Below are positions 43,955 to 51,693 of a stretch of 64,000 nt of DNA, one piece after another. The stretch is from SHLQ01 sp964517125 (lineage in GTDB: Bacteria > Actinomycetota > Acidimicrobiia > Acidimicrobiales > SHLQ01), in assembly GCA_964517125.1 (NCBI GenBank), contig CAZFBD010000001.1:186001-250000 (forward strand). The letters run 5' to 3'. The position numbers were made by a program, and so were the translations under genes. Position 1 is the first letter of the stretch. Every line of letters begins with the position of its first letter. The notes below the pieces were generated by a model. It was given only the letters and a program-made list of their open reading frames with translations, was not told the DNA's origin and searched no databases.

Positions 43955-44818
43955 TTAGGTCGCTCGGGTGCCGACGTTGGGGTTGTAGCCGATGGTGGTG
44001 CGATGGAGGAGGCGTTCGTGGCCTTCGTAGCCGCCGGTGGCTCGGTGGAGCACACACCGGTTGTCCCACATGACGAGCATGTTCGGTTGCCACACCTGCC
44101 GGTACTGGAACTCCGCACGCGTCTGCCACTCGTACACCTCGTACAACAGGGCACGAGCGTCGGCGTCTTCCATGTCCACGACCCCGATGATGTAGCCGAG
44201 GACCGAGTACAGGGTGGACGCTCCGGTTTCCGGATGAATCCGGACCAGCGGGTGATGTTGGGTGGCGTAGGCCGAGTCGTTGGAGATGATGTCCATGGAC
44301 CGATCGCTCGAGTCATCGGCCCCGTAGCTTCCATCGGGTGCGTATCCTCCACGCGCGGAATGCACCACGACGACGTCCCGCACTCGGTCGGCGAGCTGGT
44401 CGGGCATGGCAGCGAAGGCAGCTTGCTGGTTGGTGAACAGGGTGTCGCCACCATGGGGCGGAATGATGCGTCCGTGCAGACAGGTGCCATCAGGAGGGAA
44501 CTCCTGGAAGCTCCAATCGGCATGCCAGTTCTCGGCAAAGAGCGTCGAGGTCTCGTCGGCAAGTCGCCGAACTGCAGCGATGTGCGGATGGCCATCGATG
44601 GAGGCGAAGAAGGGATCGTTCCCGAACGGACCGAACCGGAGTGTGAATGCCTCGAGATCGGTGTTGGTGAGCGGCTGATCGGGAAACGCGAGGACCTTGT
44701 GATCGAGCCACGCCTGGCGAATCGCGGCGGACGTCTCGTCGTCGATCGTGCGGAGATCGACACCGGTCACGGTGGCGCCACAGGCCTCCCCGCTCGGAGT
44801 GACCTGCAGGGGTGTCAT
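43955..44818 (-). CDS. TauD/TfdA-family dioxygenase in the copper operon
   Basis: 287 residues, TauD fold. Iron ligands H99-x-D101 (ENWHADWSFQE) and H258 (CVLHRATGG), with R269 (GHERLLHRTTIGYNP) as the 2-oxoglutarate arginine. It resembles taurine/alkylsulfate and 2,4-D type oxygenases, with GDTLFTNQQAAFAAMP as the usual lid loop. The ATG at 44818 overlaps the stop of copZ (ATGA) and copZ overlaps copA the same way, so an oxygenase is translated with the copper exporter. Either this is a chance read-through arrangement or it has a role in metal homeostasis. Substrate unknown. Confidence 0.9.
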   Translation of the reverse strand: MTPLQVTPSGEACGATVTGVDLRTIDDETSAAIRQAWLDHKVLAFPDQPLTNTDLEAFTLRFGPFGNDPFFASIDGHPHIAAVRRLADETSTLFAENWHADWSFQEFPPDGTCLHGRIIPPHGGDTLFTNQQAAFAAMPDQLADRVRDVVVVHSARGGYAPDGSYGADDSSDRSMDIISNDSAYATQHHPLVRIHPETGASTLYSVLGYIIGVVDMEDADARALLYEVYEWQTRAEFQYRQVWQPNMLVMWDNRCVLHRATGGYEGHERLLHRTTIGYNPNVGTRAT

Positions 44819-45021
44819 GCGATGACCTCGGCGTCGAAGCCGGCCTCATCGATTGCTGCGACGACGTCCTCGACAGCGCCGCCATCGACCGAGACACACT
44901 TGGCTTCCAGATCGACGTGCACGGCGGTGACTCCCGCAGTCTTCGTGACCTCGCCGGTGATCGCATCGACACAGTGCTGACAGCTGATGTCGGGCACCGA
45001 GTAGGTGCGGGTGTTGCTCAT
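44815..45021 (-). CDS. copZ: CopZ-like copper chaperone (HMA domain)
   Basis: 68 residues, a single heavy-metal-associated domain with the metal-binding pair C14-Q-H-C17 (PDISCQHCVD), then the ferredoxin-like fold with VTAVHVDLEAKCVSV. It delivers Cu(I) to CopA. The ATG at 45021 follows GAGAGG and overlaps the copA stop; its own stop overlaps the start of the TauD-type gene. A longer open frame extends upstream but is in the wrong frame through copA. Metal-binding cysteines are complete. Confidence 0.9.
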   Translation of the reverse strand: MSNTRTYSVPDISCQHCVDAITGEVTKTAGVTAVHVDLEAKCVSVDGGAVEDVVAAIDEAGFDAEVIA

Positions 45022-47189
45022 GATGTCCTCTCGGAGTTGTGCACGGTTCCTCGTGTGCCAGCGAAGCCACGGAGCCGAAGGCTGTTCGTCACCACGAAGA
45101 CCGACGACAGACCCATGGCCCCGGCAGCGATCATTGGATTGAGGATCCCGAACGCAGCAAGTGGTATTGCGGCCGCATTGTAGGCGAACGCCCAGAACAG
45201 GTTCCCCTTGATGGTGGAGAGCGTCCTGCGAGAGAGCTCCACCGCGTCGACAACTGCACGCAGGTCGCCACTGACGATGGTGAGGTCGGAGGCTTCGATC
45301 GCAACGTCGGTTCCCGTGCCGATGGCGATTCCGAGGTCGGCTTGCGCCAGTGCCGGGGCATCGTTGACTCCATCGCCGACCATGGCCACCCGTTGTCCGC
45401 CGGCCTGCAACTCCGTGATGAATTGCGCCTTGTCGCCAGGGAGCACGCCGGCAACCACCTCGTCGATTCCGACGGCCTGGGCCACCGAGCGTGCGGTCCG
45501 CTCGTTGTCGCCCGTCAGCAGCGCAGTCCGAATCCCTCGAGCGTGGAGGTCTTCGACCGCAGACGAGGAGGTTGGCTTGATCCGGTCGGTCAACACGAAC
45601 ACGACTTCGGCTCGACCGTTCCGGCCAGCAAGGGCAGTCGTGGCTCCCCCGTCTTCCTCTGCTGCGACGAGCGTTTCGACCTCGTCGGGCACGATTTGAA
45701 AGAGACTTCGCCGACCCACAGCCATTGGTGTGCCATGGACGATGCCGGTGACCCCGAGGCCCGGATGGTTGACGAGTTCCTCGACGCGACGATGTTCGGT
45801 CGCCGCACCGGCGATTGCAGCCGCGACGGGGTGGTCGGACCGGGACTCGAGAGAGGCAGCGAGAGACACGACCAGCGCCTCTTCGTCTGGCGCCAACCCG
45901 GGCCCGTGCGCAGACCGAACCGACATGCGCCCCTCGGTCACGGTGCCGGTCTTGTCCAGAACCAGCACGTCGATGGTTCGGGTGTCCTCCAGTACGTCGG
46001 CACCCTTGATGATGATTCCGAGCTGCGCGCCGCGACCCGTTCCGACCATGAGGCCGAGTGGGGTGGCCAGTCCCAGCGCACACGGGCAGGCGATGATCAG
46101 GACAGCCACTGCGGCGGTGAAGGCCTCGTGGAGAGGCTGTCCGAGCGCAACCCATGCGAGCAGAGTCACAGCGGAGATTGCGAGTGCCACCGGCACGAAG
46201 ACCGCAGCCACCCGATCGGCGATTCGCTGGATGTCGGCCCGGCTCCCCTGTGCCTGCTCGACGAGTCGGACGATCTGCGCAAGGGCGGTGTCGGCACCCA
46301 CACGTTTCGCTTCGACGACGAGGGCGCCATGTGCGTTGATTGTTGCTCCGACGACGTCGTCACCGGGCCCGACCTCGACGGGAAGCGGCTCGCCGGTGAT
46401 CATCGATTGGTCGACCGCTGAGGTGCCCTGGACGATGGTGCCGTCGGTGGCGATCCGTTCTCCGGGACGCACGAGGAATCGCATACCAGCCCGCAGCTGG
46501 TCGAGGGCAAGCGTGTCGCCGCCTTCGAGCATCACGTCGGAGACGGCCAGCGCAGCCAACGAGCGAAGGGCATCGCCGGAGCGTCGTTTCGCCCGGACCT
46601 CGAACCACTTGCCCAAGAGGATGAGCGTGACGATGACTGCTCCGGTCTCGAAGTAGAGATGTCCGTCGCCAAGGTCCCACAACAGCACGGCCGCAGACCA
46701 CAGGAATGCCGAGAGCGAGCCCATGGATACAAGGGTGTCCATGGTGGTTGAGCCATGCCGGAGGTTCTTCCAGGCGGCGTGGTGAAATGGCCAGCCCGAC
46801 CAGAGAATGACGACAGCCGAGAGCGCTGCAACAACCCACTCGGCGCCGGCGAAGGACAGGCTGGGAACCATCGACAACGCCATTGCGGGCAAGGTCAGAA
46901 CTGCGGCGACCAGCAGTCGTCGCCGAAGTGCGACTTCCCGGCGATCTTCAGCTTCGTCGGTCGCGCTGTCGTCGATAACCGAGTAGCCCAGGGCCGTGAC
47001 AGCCTCTGCCAGAACCGTGTCGTCGAGACCTGCAGCGTGGTCGACCGACGCTCGTCCGTTCGCGAAGTTCACGTGCGCCGATGCGACCTCGTCGAGCTTG
47101 TTGAGGCGTCGTTCGATCCGGTTGGCGCACGCTGCGCAGGTCATACCGTCGATCGACAGATCGGTTCGGGTGGTGAAACCGAGGCTCAT
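45018..47189 (-). CDS. copA: Cu(I)-exporting P1B-type ATPase (CopA)
   Basis: 723 residues. One N-terminal HMA domain with C18-A-A-C21 (GMTCAAC), eight membrane helices, the transport motif IIACPCALG, the A-domain TGE (MITGEPLPV), DKTGTVTEG for phosphorylation, and GDGVNDAPAL. The TM7 YN (AFAYNAAAIP) and TM8 MGLSS motifs match the Cu(I)-specific P1B-1 class. The ATG at 47189 is chosen because TATACT lies 6 nt upstream as part of a MerR-type promoter. Followed by copZ with a 4-bp overlap. Expels Cu(I) from the cytoplasm. Confidence 0.95.
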   Translation of the reverse strand: MSLGFTTRTDLSIDGMTCAACANRIERRLNKLDEVASAHVNFANGRASVDHAAGLDDTVLAEAVTALGYSVIDDSATDEAEDRREVALRRRLLVAAVLTLPAMALSMVPSLSFAGAEWVVAALSAVVILWSGWPFHHAAWKNLRHGSTTMDTLVSMGSLSAFLWSAAVLLWDLGDGHLYFETGAVIVTLILLGKWFEVRAKRRSGDALRSLAALAVSDVMLEGGDTLALDQLRAGMRFLVRPGERIATDGTIVQGTSAVDQSMITGEPLPVEVGPGDDVVGATINAHGALVVEAKRVGADTALAQIVRLVEQAQGSRADIQRIADRVAAVFVPVALAISAVTLLAWVALGQPLHEAFTAAVAVLIIACPCALGLATPLGLMVGTGRGAQLGIIIKGADVLEDTRTIDVLVLDKTGTVTEGRMSVRSAHGPGLAPDEEALVVSLAASLESRSDHPVAAAIAGAATEHRRVEELVNHPGLGVTGIVHGTPMAVGRRSLFQIVPDEVETLVAAEEDGGATTALAGRNGRAEVVFVLTDRIKPTSSSAVEDLHARGIRTALLTGDNERTARSVAQAVGIDEVVAGVLPGDKAQFITELQAGGQRVAMVGDGVNDAPALAQADLGIAIGTGTDVAIEASDLTIVSGDLRAVVDAVELSRRTLSTIKGNLFWAFAYNAAAIPLAAFGILNPMIAAGAMGLSSVFVVTNSLRLRGFAGTRGTVHNSERTS

Positions 47190-47195
47190 GCCATC

Positions 47196-47227
47196 AGTAT
47201 AAAGGTTCCACCTGACAGGAAGGTCAA
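47196..47227 (-). promoter_or_regulatory. MerR-type promoter/operator of copA
   Basis: Reading on the minus strand: -35 TTGACC (47227-47222), a 20-bp spacer with the imperfect dyad TTCC-N8-GGAA, and -10 TATACT (47201-47196). The long spacer is the hallmark of promoters that MerR-family activators untwist. The -35 overlaps the merR stop codon, and the -10 ends 6 nt before the copA ATG. Confidence 0.8.
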
Positions 47228-47634
47228 GCGTCGGTGTGTCGTTCGGCAATCACCTGACACCGGTTCGGGTCGGTGCACGCCGAAGGATCGAGGCTCCGCG
47301 CCCGTGCGGCCAACTGCTGGAGCTCGCTCCGGGCGGCCGCCAGCTGGTCCATCTTCAGGTCGATGGACCGCAAATGGGCATCGACCAGATTCAGGGTGTG
47401 TGAGCACGTCCGCTCCCCTGCGACCTTCAGCTCGAGCACCGACGCGATCTCGGAAAGCGACAGACCAGTGGCCTGCGCGTCGCGTACGAACTGCAGCCGC
47501 TCCACGGCCTGTGCTCCATAGTCCCGGTAGCCACTCGAGGTTCGCTCTGGCTCGTCCAGCAGCCCGATGGATTCGTAGTAGCGGATCGTCTTCGCCGGGA
47601 CCCCACACCGGTCGCCCAGCTCACCGATGCGCAT
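47224..47634 (-). CDS. MerR-family metal-responsive regulator
   Basis: 136 residues. HTH MRIGELGDRCGVPAKTIRYYE at the N-terminus, then a dimerisation helix and a metal-binding loop. Aligned without gaps to CueR through the dimer helix, residue 77 is Cys (ERTCSH) where CueR has Ser; C120 and C126 lie in SACTDPNRCQ. Cys at 77 is typical of MerR, ZntR and CadR, which sense divalent metals, whereas the target operon is of the Cu(I) type. The start overlaps the isochorismatase stop by 14 bp. It sits immediately upstream of the copA promoter. Confidence 0.9.
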   Translation of the reverse strand: MRIGELGDRCGVPAKTIRYYESIGLLDEPERTSSGYRDYGAQAVERLQFVRDAQATGLSLSEIASVLELKVAGERTCSHTLNLVDAHLRSIDLKMDQLAAARSELQQLAARARSLDPSACTDPNRCQVIAERHTDA

Positions 47635-48196
47635 CGGCGTGTGTCCCGGCCAGGAAATCGGAGACGCCGGACGTTGACATGACGTCGGTGTGCCGGCCCG
47701 GTGCGGTCTGTGAGCGCCAGAAGGCGTTCGTGTGGCGAATGAGCGCCGCGGCGCTGGGGAATCCATCGTGATGCGACAGGTCGTCGGTGGTGTGGGCATC
47801 GCCGACGAGCACGGTGTCGTATCCCCGGTGCATGGCGCCATGGAGCGTCCATCGCACACACGCGTCGGTTTGGGCGCCACAGATCAGGAGGCGCCCGACG
47901 CCAGCGTCTGCAAGTACTGCGCCAAGCGCGGTGTGTTCGAATGCATCCCGAAAGTTCTTGTGGATCCGCGGCTCGTCGGGATGCGGAGTCAGTGCCTCGT
48001 CCAATTGCCAACCCGGCGAGTCCTTGGGGAGGTCCGCGTCGGAGTGTTGGACCCAGATGACCGGAACATCGTGCTCTCTGGCACGGTCCACCAGGGTGTT
48101 GATGTTTGCGAGCACCTCGTCCCGTGCATGCGCTTCGACGACGACATCTCGTTGGACGTCGACGACCAGAAGTGCAGTCCGTTCACCCTCTCTCAT
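47621..48196 (-). CDS. Isochorismatase-family cysteine hydrolase
   Basis: 191 residues. Catalytic residues Asp (VVDVQRD), Lys (IHKNFRDAF) and Cys (GAQTDACVRWTLHGA) are in the standard order for nicotinamidase, N-carbamoylsarcosine amidohydrolase and isochorismatase enzymes. The ATG at 48196 has GAAGGAG 6 nt before it, inside the end of the upstream gene. The 3' end runs 14 bp into merR, so the regulator is co-transcribed with this hydrolase. Substrate unknown. Confidence 0.9.
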   Translation of the reverse strand: MREGERTALLVVDVQRDVVVEAHARDEVLANINTLVDRAREHDVPVIWVQHSDADLPKDSPGWQLDEALTPHPDEPRIHKNFRDAFEHTALGAVLADAGVGRLLICGAQTDACVRWTLHGAMHRGYDTVLVGDAHTTDDLSHHDGFPSAAALIRHTNAFWRSQTAPGRHTDVMSTSGVSDFLAGTHADAHR

Positions 48197-48206
48197 GGCG
48201 ACTCCT

Positions 48207-48836
48207 TCAGCCATTGGCGACCACCTGCGCCAGGATGGCTCCGCCCTGCGACCAGCTTCCCTGGAGGTACGCGGCTTCCGCCGCAGAATCGGCCGTCGGC
48301 CGGTGGTGTACGACAGCCGTGTGCCCAGCGACGTGTATGTACGTGTCGGCGTCCACACGTTCGATGGCGGCCGACTCGATCGTCGGCACCACAGCATCGG
48401 CCGTGGCATGACCGACCACGGTGACCGACGGGGCACGCTCGACCGGACCATCGGCCGTCTCCACCATCAGCGGGACCTGGGTGCCTTCGGCCAGGATGCA
48501 GCGCAGGAGTTCCCGGACGTAGATCACATCGGCACAGCCGTCGTACACCCAACGGGGCCCCAGAACCGAGTGGTCGAGCGTCCCAATGAGCGACTCGGCC
48601 AGTGCGTCCTCCGGTGAACCTCGATACACGACGGGAACATGCAGGATCGAGTCGTTCGGGCCCGTCAGAACGTGCGATTCGATACCGACCTCACCAGCGG
48701 GGTCGTCGAAGCGGTACGCGCCGATCAGCTCGATCTGTGCGGCTGCAGCGTCGACCACGTTTGCTGGCCCAGTGACCCATTCGCTGAGCAGGTCGAGCTT
48801 GGAGGGGGTCAGCGTGGCTTGATGCAGAATGGCCAT
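48207..48836 (-). CDS. Maltokinase N-terminal cap-like domain protein
   Basis: 209 residues. The opening MAILHQATLTPSKLDLLSEW and the later LGPRWVYDGCADVIY match the stand-alone cap domain (Mak_N_cap) found at the N-terminus of actinobacterial maltokinase. There is no kinase domain in this gene, so it is probably a regulatory or carbohydrate-binding protein of unknown function. TAGAGT lies 6 nt before the ATG (leaderless). First gene of a short run with the isochorismatase-like hydrolase and merR. It is divergent from the MFS gene, 30 bp apart. Confidence 0.83.
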   Translation of the reverse strand: MAILHQATLTPSKLDLLSEWVTGPANVVDAAAAQIELIGAYRFDDPAGEVGIESHVLTGPNDSILHVPVVYRGSPEDALAESLIGTLDHSVLGPRWVYDGCADVIYVRELLRCILAEGTQVPLMVETADGPVERAPSVTVVGHATADAVVPTIESAAIERVDADTYIHVAGHTAVVHHRPTADSAAEAAYLQGSWSQGGAILAQVVANG

Positions 48837-48842
48837 GGGTCG

Positions 48843-48859
48843 ACTCTACGCCGTACGGT
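48843..48859. promoter_or_regulatory. Back-to-back -10 elements for the divergent cap and MFS genes
   Basis: On the minus strand TAGAGT (48848-48843) ends 6 nt before the ATG at 48836. On the plus strand TACGGT (48854-48859) ends 7 nt before the GTG at 48867. The two promoters overlap in 30 bp, so firing of one should affect the other. Confidence 0.5.
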
Positions 48860-48866
48860 CCTGTCG

Positions 48867-49926
48867 GTGAACAGCGATCGCTCCCCATCGGGTCTGTCAG
48901 GCCTCGGGGCCGTCGCCCTGGTCGCTCTGGGTGCAGCAGTCGCACAGGCCTTCGGTCGTTTCTCGTACGGGGTGCTGCTGCCGGCGATCCGGGACGACCT
49001 CAACGTCTCCAATACCATCGCCGGTTCAATCGGCACCGTGAATGTGGGCGCCTACCTTCTTGGTTCGGTGCTGGTGGCACTTGCGACCTCCCGGCTTCGC
49101 CTTCTTACCGTCNNNNNNNNNNNNNNNNNNNNNNNNNNNNNNNNNNNNNNNNNNNNNNNNNNNNNNNNNNNNNNNNNNNNNNNNNNNNNNNNNNNNNNNN
49201 NNNNNNNNNNNNCTGAGCAGTCTGGTCAGGGCCAATCAGGGCGACGAAGGTTGGCGCTGGGTCTATGCCATCGAGGCTGGAATCGCTGTCGCGACACTCA
49301 CGCTCGTGCTGCTGACACTTGATCATCGTCAGGACAGACCGCAGGCCGGCGGCGCAGGGATCGGTGGATTCTCCACCTTGCGTCGCATGCGCGGTTGGGT
49401 GCCGCTCACCTTCGCCTACACGTCGTTCGGGATCATGTACCTCCTCGTCGTCGCCTTTCTCACCGCCAAACTGGAAAACGACGACGGCTGGACCAGCGGG
49501 AGCGCGTCGCTCACGTTCACCACCCTGGGCATTGCCGTGGTCTTCGGCGGACCCCTCTTCATCAAGATCGCCGAAGGCGGCGGGGCCCGCCGCGGACTCA
49601 TGGTCGGGTTTGGGTTGTGGGCGTGCCTCGTCGTGGTGACCATTCCGGGCTGGACCGTGCCGACATTCCTCGCGGCAGCAGGTATCGGTGCAGCATTCGC
49701 GGGAATTCCCGGCCTCGTCACGGTCTACGTCGTCGAGCACACCACCACAGAGGACTACGGGCCCAGCTATGCAGCGGCGACGCTGTCGTTCGGCATCGCG
49801 CAGATGTTTGCTCCGCAGCTCGGTGGAGCGATCGCCGATGCGGCTGGTTCGTTCACTCTGGTCTTCGTGTTGTCGGCACTCTGCGCGGTGGTTGGCCTCG
49901 CGGCGTCGGCACGTTTGCCGGACTGA
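48867..49926 (+). CDS. MFS transporter, YbfB/YjiJ-like, interrupted by an assembly gap
   Basis: Two parts of one gene on either side of 100 N. The first (from GTG 48867) carries a hydrophobic start with AQAFGRFSYGVLLPAIRDDL and the next helix. The second (49213-49926) contains about seven helices, from WRWVYAIEAGIAVATL to the C-terminal RLPD. Frames differ across the gap because the N run has an arbitrary length. The family exports small compounds or drugs; substrate unknown. Real length cannot be given. Confidence 0.75.
49113..49212. other. Assembly gap of 100 N
   Basis: Exactly 100 unknown bases inside the MFS gene, a standard scaffold-gap placeholder; true missing length unknown. Confidence 0.99.
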
Positions 49927-49936
49927 CCTTGCGAGG

Positions 49937-50458
49937 GTGACACCACGAGGGCAACCAAATGTACGTACAATAGGGGCGACCGCTCCCGAATGGCTCCCCC
50001 ATGCTCTTCCCCCTGGCCGCCGCATCCGAACCCTTGCCGCCGTCCTGTCCTTGCTGCTTGTTGCGGGCGCGTGTTCCAGCGGGAGTGACTCGGTCGCTTC
50101 GACCACGGATGAAATGGTTGCCGAGGCCACCGGAATTCGGCTGATCTCGGCTGCGGAGGGCGAAGAAATTCGCACCGATCCTCCGGAAGACCTCGTCATC
50201 CTCGACGTGCGAACCCCTGAGGAGTTCGCCGAAGCACGCCTCGACGGCTCCGTGATGCTCGACTTCTACGAGGCCGATTTCCAGACGCAGCTCGCCGAAC
50301 TCGACCCCGACGTCCCGTACCTCCTGTACTGCCGCTCCGGCAACCGCAGTGGCCAGACGGCGGCCATGATGAAAGAACTCGGTTTCACCGATGTGGCCGA
50401 CGTCGACGGTGGTATCGGCGCATGGGCAGACGCTGGCCTTCCCACGATCTCGGGATGA
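49937..50458 (+). CDS. Lipoprotein rhodanese (sulfurtransferase fold)
   Basis: About 173 residues. A hydrophobic stretch TLAAVLSLLLVAGAC-SSG is a lipobox signal, then one rhodanese domain: VILDVRTPEEFAEARLDGS and the active loop YCRSGNRSG with the catalytic Cys. It therefore acts outside the membrane. The start is unclear: no ATG lies in frame near the signal. I use the GTG at 49937, which makes an unusually long n-region, and TACAAT (about 49976) lies inside it. A different start codon or a base error is possible. The MFS gene ends 10 bp upstream. Confidence 0.78.
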   Translation: MTPRGQPNVRTIGATAPEWLPHALPPGRRIRTLAAVLSLLLVAGACSSGSDSVASTTDEMVAEATGIRLISAAEGEEIRTDPPEDLVILDVRTPEEFAEARLDGSVMLDFYEADFQTQLAELDPDVPYLLYCRSGNRSGQTAAMMKELGFTDVADVDGGIGAWADAGLPTISG

Positions 50459-50470
50459 CCCCGCAGCGAT

Positions 50471-51646
50471 TCAGCTGAGGGCTGTTTCCAGATCCTGAAG
50501 CAGGTCATCGATGTTCTCGATACCCGCGGAGTAGCGGATGAGTCCCTCGGGGATACCGAGCGCAGCGCGCTCCTCGGGGGAACACTCGACGTGACTGGTC
50601 GTAGCCGGCGGACCGATCGTGGTTTCGACTGCCCCAAGGTTCGCAGCGCGATGCGCCAGACGAAGTTTGGGAATGACCGTCTTGACGGCATCGAGGCCGC
50701 CATGGAGCTCCATGCTGAGCATGCCGCCGAAGCCAGTCATCTGCGCCGCTGCGATCTCGTGCTGGGGATGGCTGGCGAGGCCCGGGTAGTTGACTCCGCT
50801 GATGCGTTCGTGGCCCTCGAGGAACGAAGCGACAGCCATGGCATTGGCGGCCTGGCGTTCGACCCGAAGGTGAAGCGTCTTCATTCCCCGGAGCAAGAGG
50901 TATGCGGCCTCCGGGTGCAGAGTGGCGCCATTGATTTCGCGGTACGAGTACACCTTCTGGACAAGCTCCCCGTCGCCAACCACCACACCGCCGAGCGCGT
51001 CCGCATGGCCGCCCAGGAACTTCGTGGCCGAGTGCACGACGAGGTCGGCTCCGTGCGTCAGCGGCAACTGGTTGACCGGTGTGGCGAAGGTGTTGTCGAC
51101 GACGACCGTGGCGCCGTGGCTCTTGCCAGCGGCGATGAGTCGGGGAAGGTCGAGCACCTTGAGCGTGGGGTTGGTGGGCGTCTCGAGGTAGAGCAGATCG
51201 CAGCCACGAGCGACGGCGGCCTCGATGGCCTCGACGTCCGTCGTGTCGACGAGTTCCACATCGATGCCAATGGCCGGCAGATAGTCGAGGAACAGGAGAC
51301 TGGTGCCGCCGTAGGTGTCTTTCACCGATACGACACGCTGCCCGGGCTTCAACAGGGCGTAGAGCATGTTTGATATGGCGGCCATGCCGGTGGACGCCGA
51401 CGTCGCTGCCGCTCCCCCTTCGAGCGCCCGGACCTTCTCTTCGAAGACGGCGACGGTCGGGTTCGTGTTCCGCCCGTAGATGTGACCCGGTGCGTTCCCG
51501 GTCGCCACGTCGTACCACTCGTCGAAATTGTCGTATCCAAACCCGACGCTGTGAACCACAGGAACCTGCGTGGCACGATCGAGCAGGTACTGCTGCTCAC
51601 CGGCCCAAACCGCTTGCGTTTCGAGCGTGAAGTCGTCGATGTCCAT
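50471..51646 (-). CDS. Cys/Met-metabolism PLP enzyme (cystathionine gamma-synthase/lyase-like)
   Basis: 391 residues. The PLP lysine site is VVHSATKFLGGHADALGG, with YGRNTNPT and STGMAAIS at the active entrance. C-terminal ATTSHVECSPEERAALGI is the family's substrate-loop motif. Cystathionine gamma-synthase, cystathionine gamma-lyase, methionine gamma-lyase and O-acylhomoserine sulfhydrylase share these features, so the reaction is not settled. TAGTGT lies 6 nt before the ATG at 51646. It converges with the rhodanese gene and lies downstream of the MalY-like gene on the same strand. Confidence 0.9.
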   Translation of the reverse strand: MDIDDFTLETQAVWAGEQQYLLDRATQVPVVHSVGFGYDNFDEWYDVATGNAPGHIYGRNTNPTVAVFEEKVRALEGGAAATSASTGMAAISNMLYALLKPGQRVVSVKDTYGGTSLLFLDYLPAIGIDVELVDTTDVEAIEAAVARGCDLLYLETPTNPTLKVLDLPRLIAAGKSHGATVVVDNTFATPVNQLPLTHGADLVVHSATKFLGGHADALGGVVVGDGELVQKVYSYREINGATLHPEAAYLLLRGMKTLHLRVERQAANAMAVASFLEGHERISGVNYPGLASHPQHEIAAAQMTGFGGMLSMELHGGLDAVKTVIPKLRLAHRAANLGAVETTIGPPATTSHVECSPEERAALGIPEGLIRYSAGIENIDDLLQDLETALS

Positions 51647-51693
51647 GCAGCGACACTAGGGCCTGCGCTGCCTCGGCAGCAGCGTCCGGGCCC

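Noticed and set aside
44815..46155. A 446-codon minus-strand frame ending in an HMA domain
   Set aside because: Only the last 68 codons are coding (copZ from the ATG at 45021); the rest is out of frame through copA.
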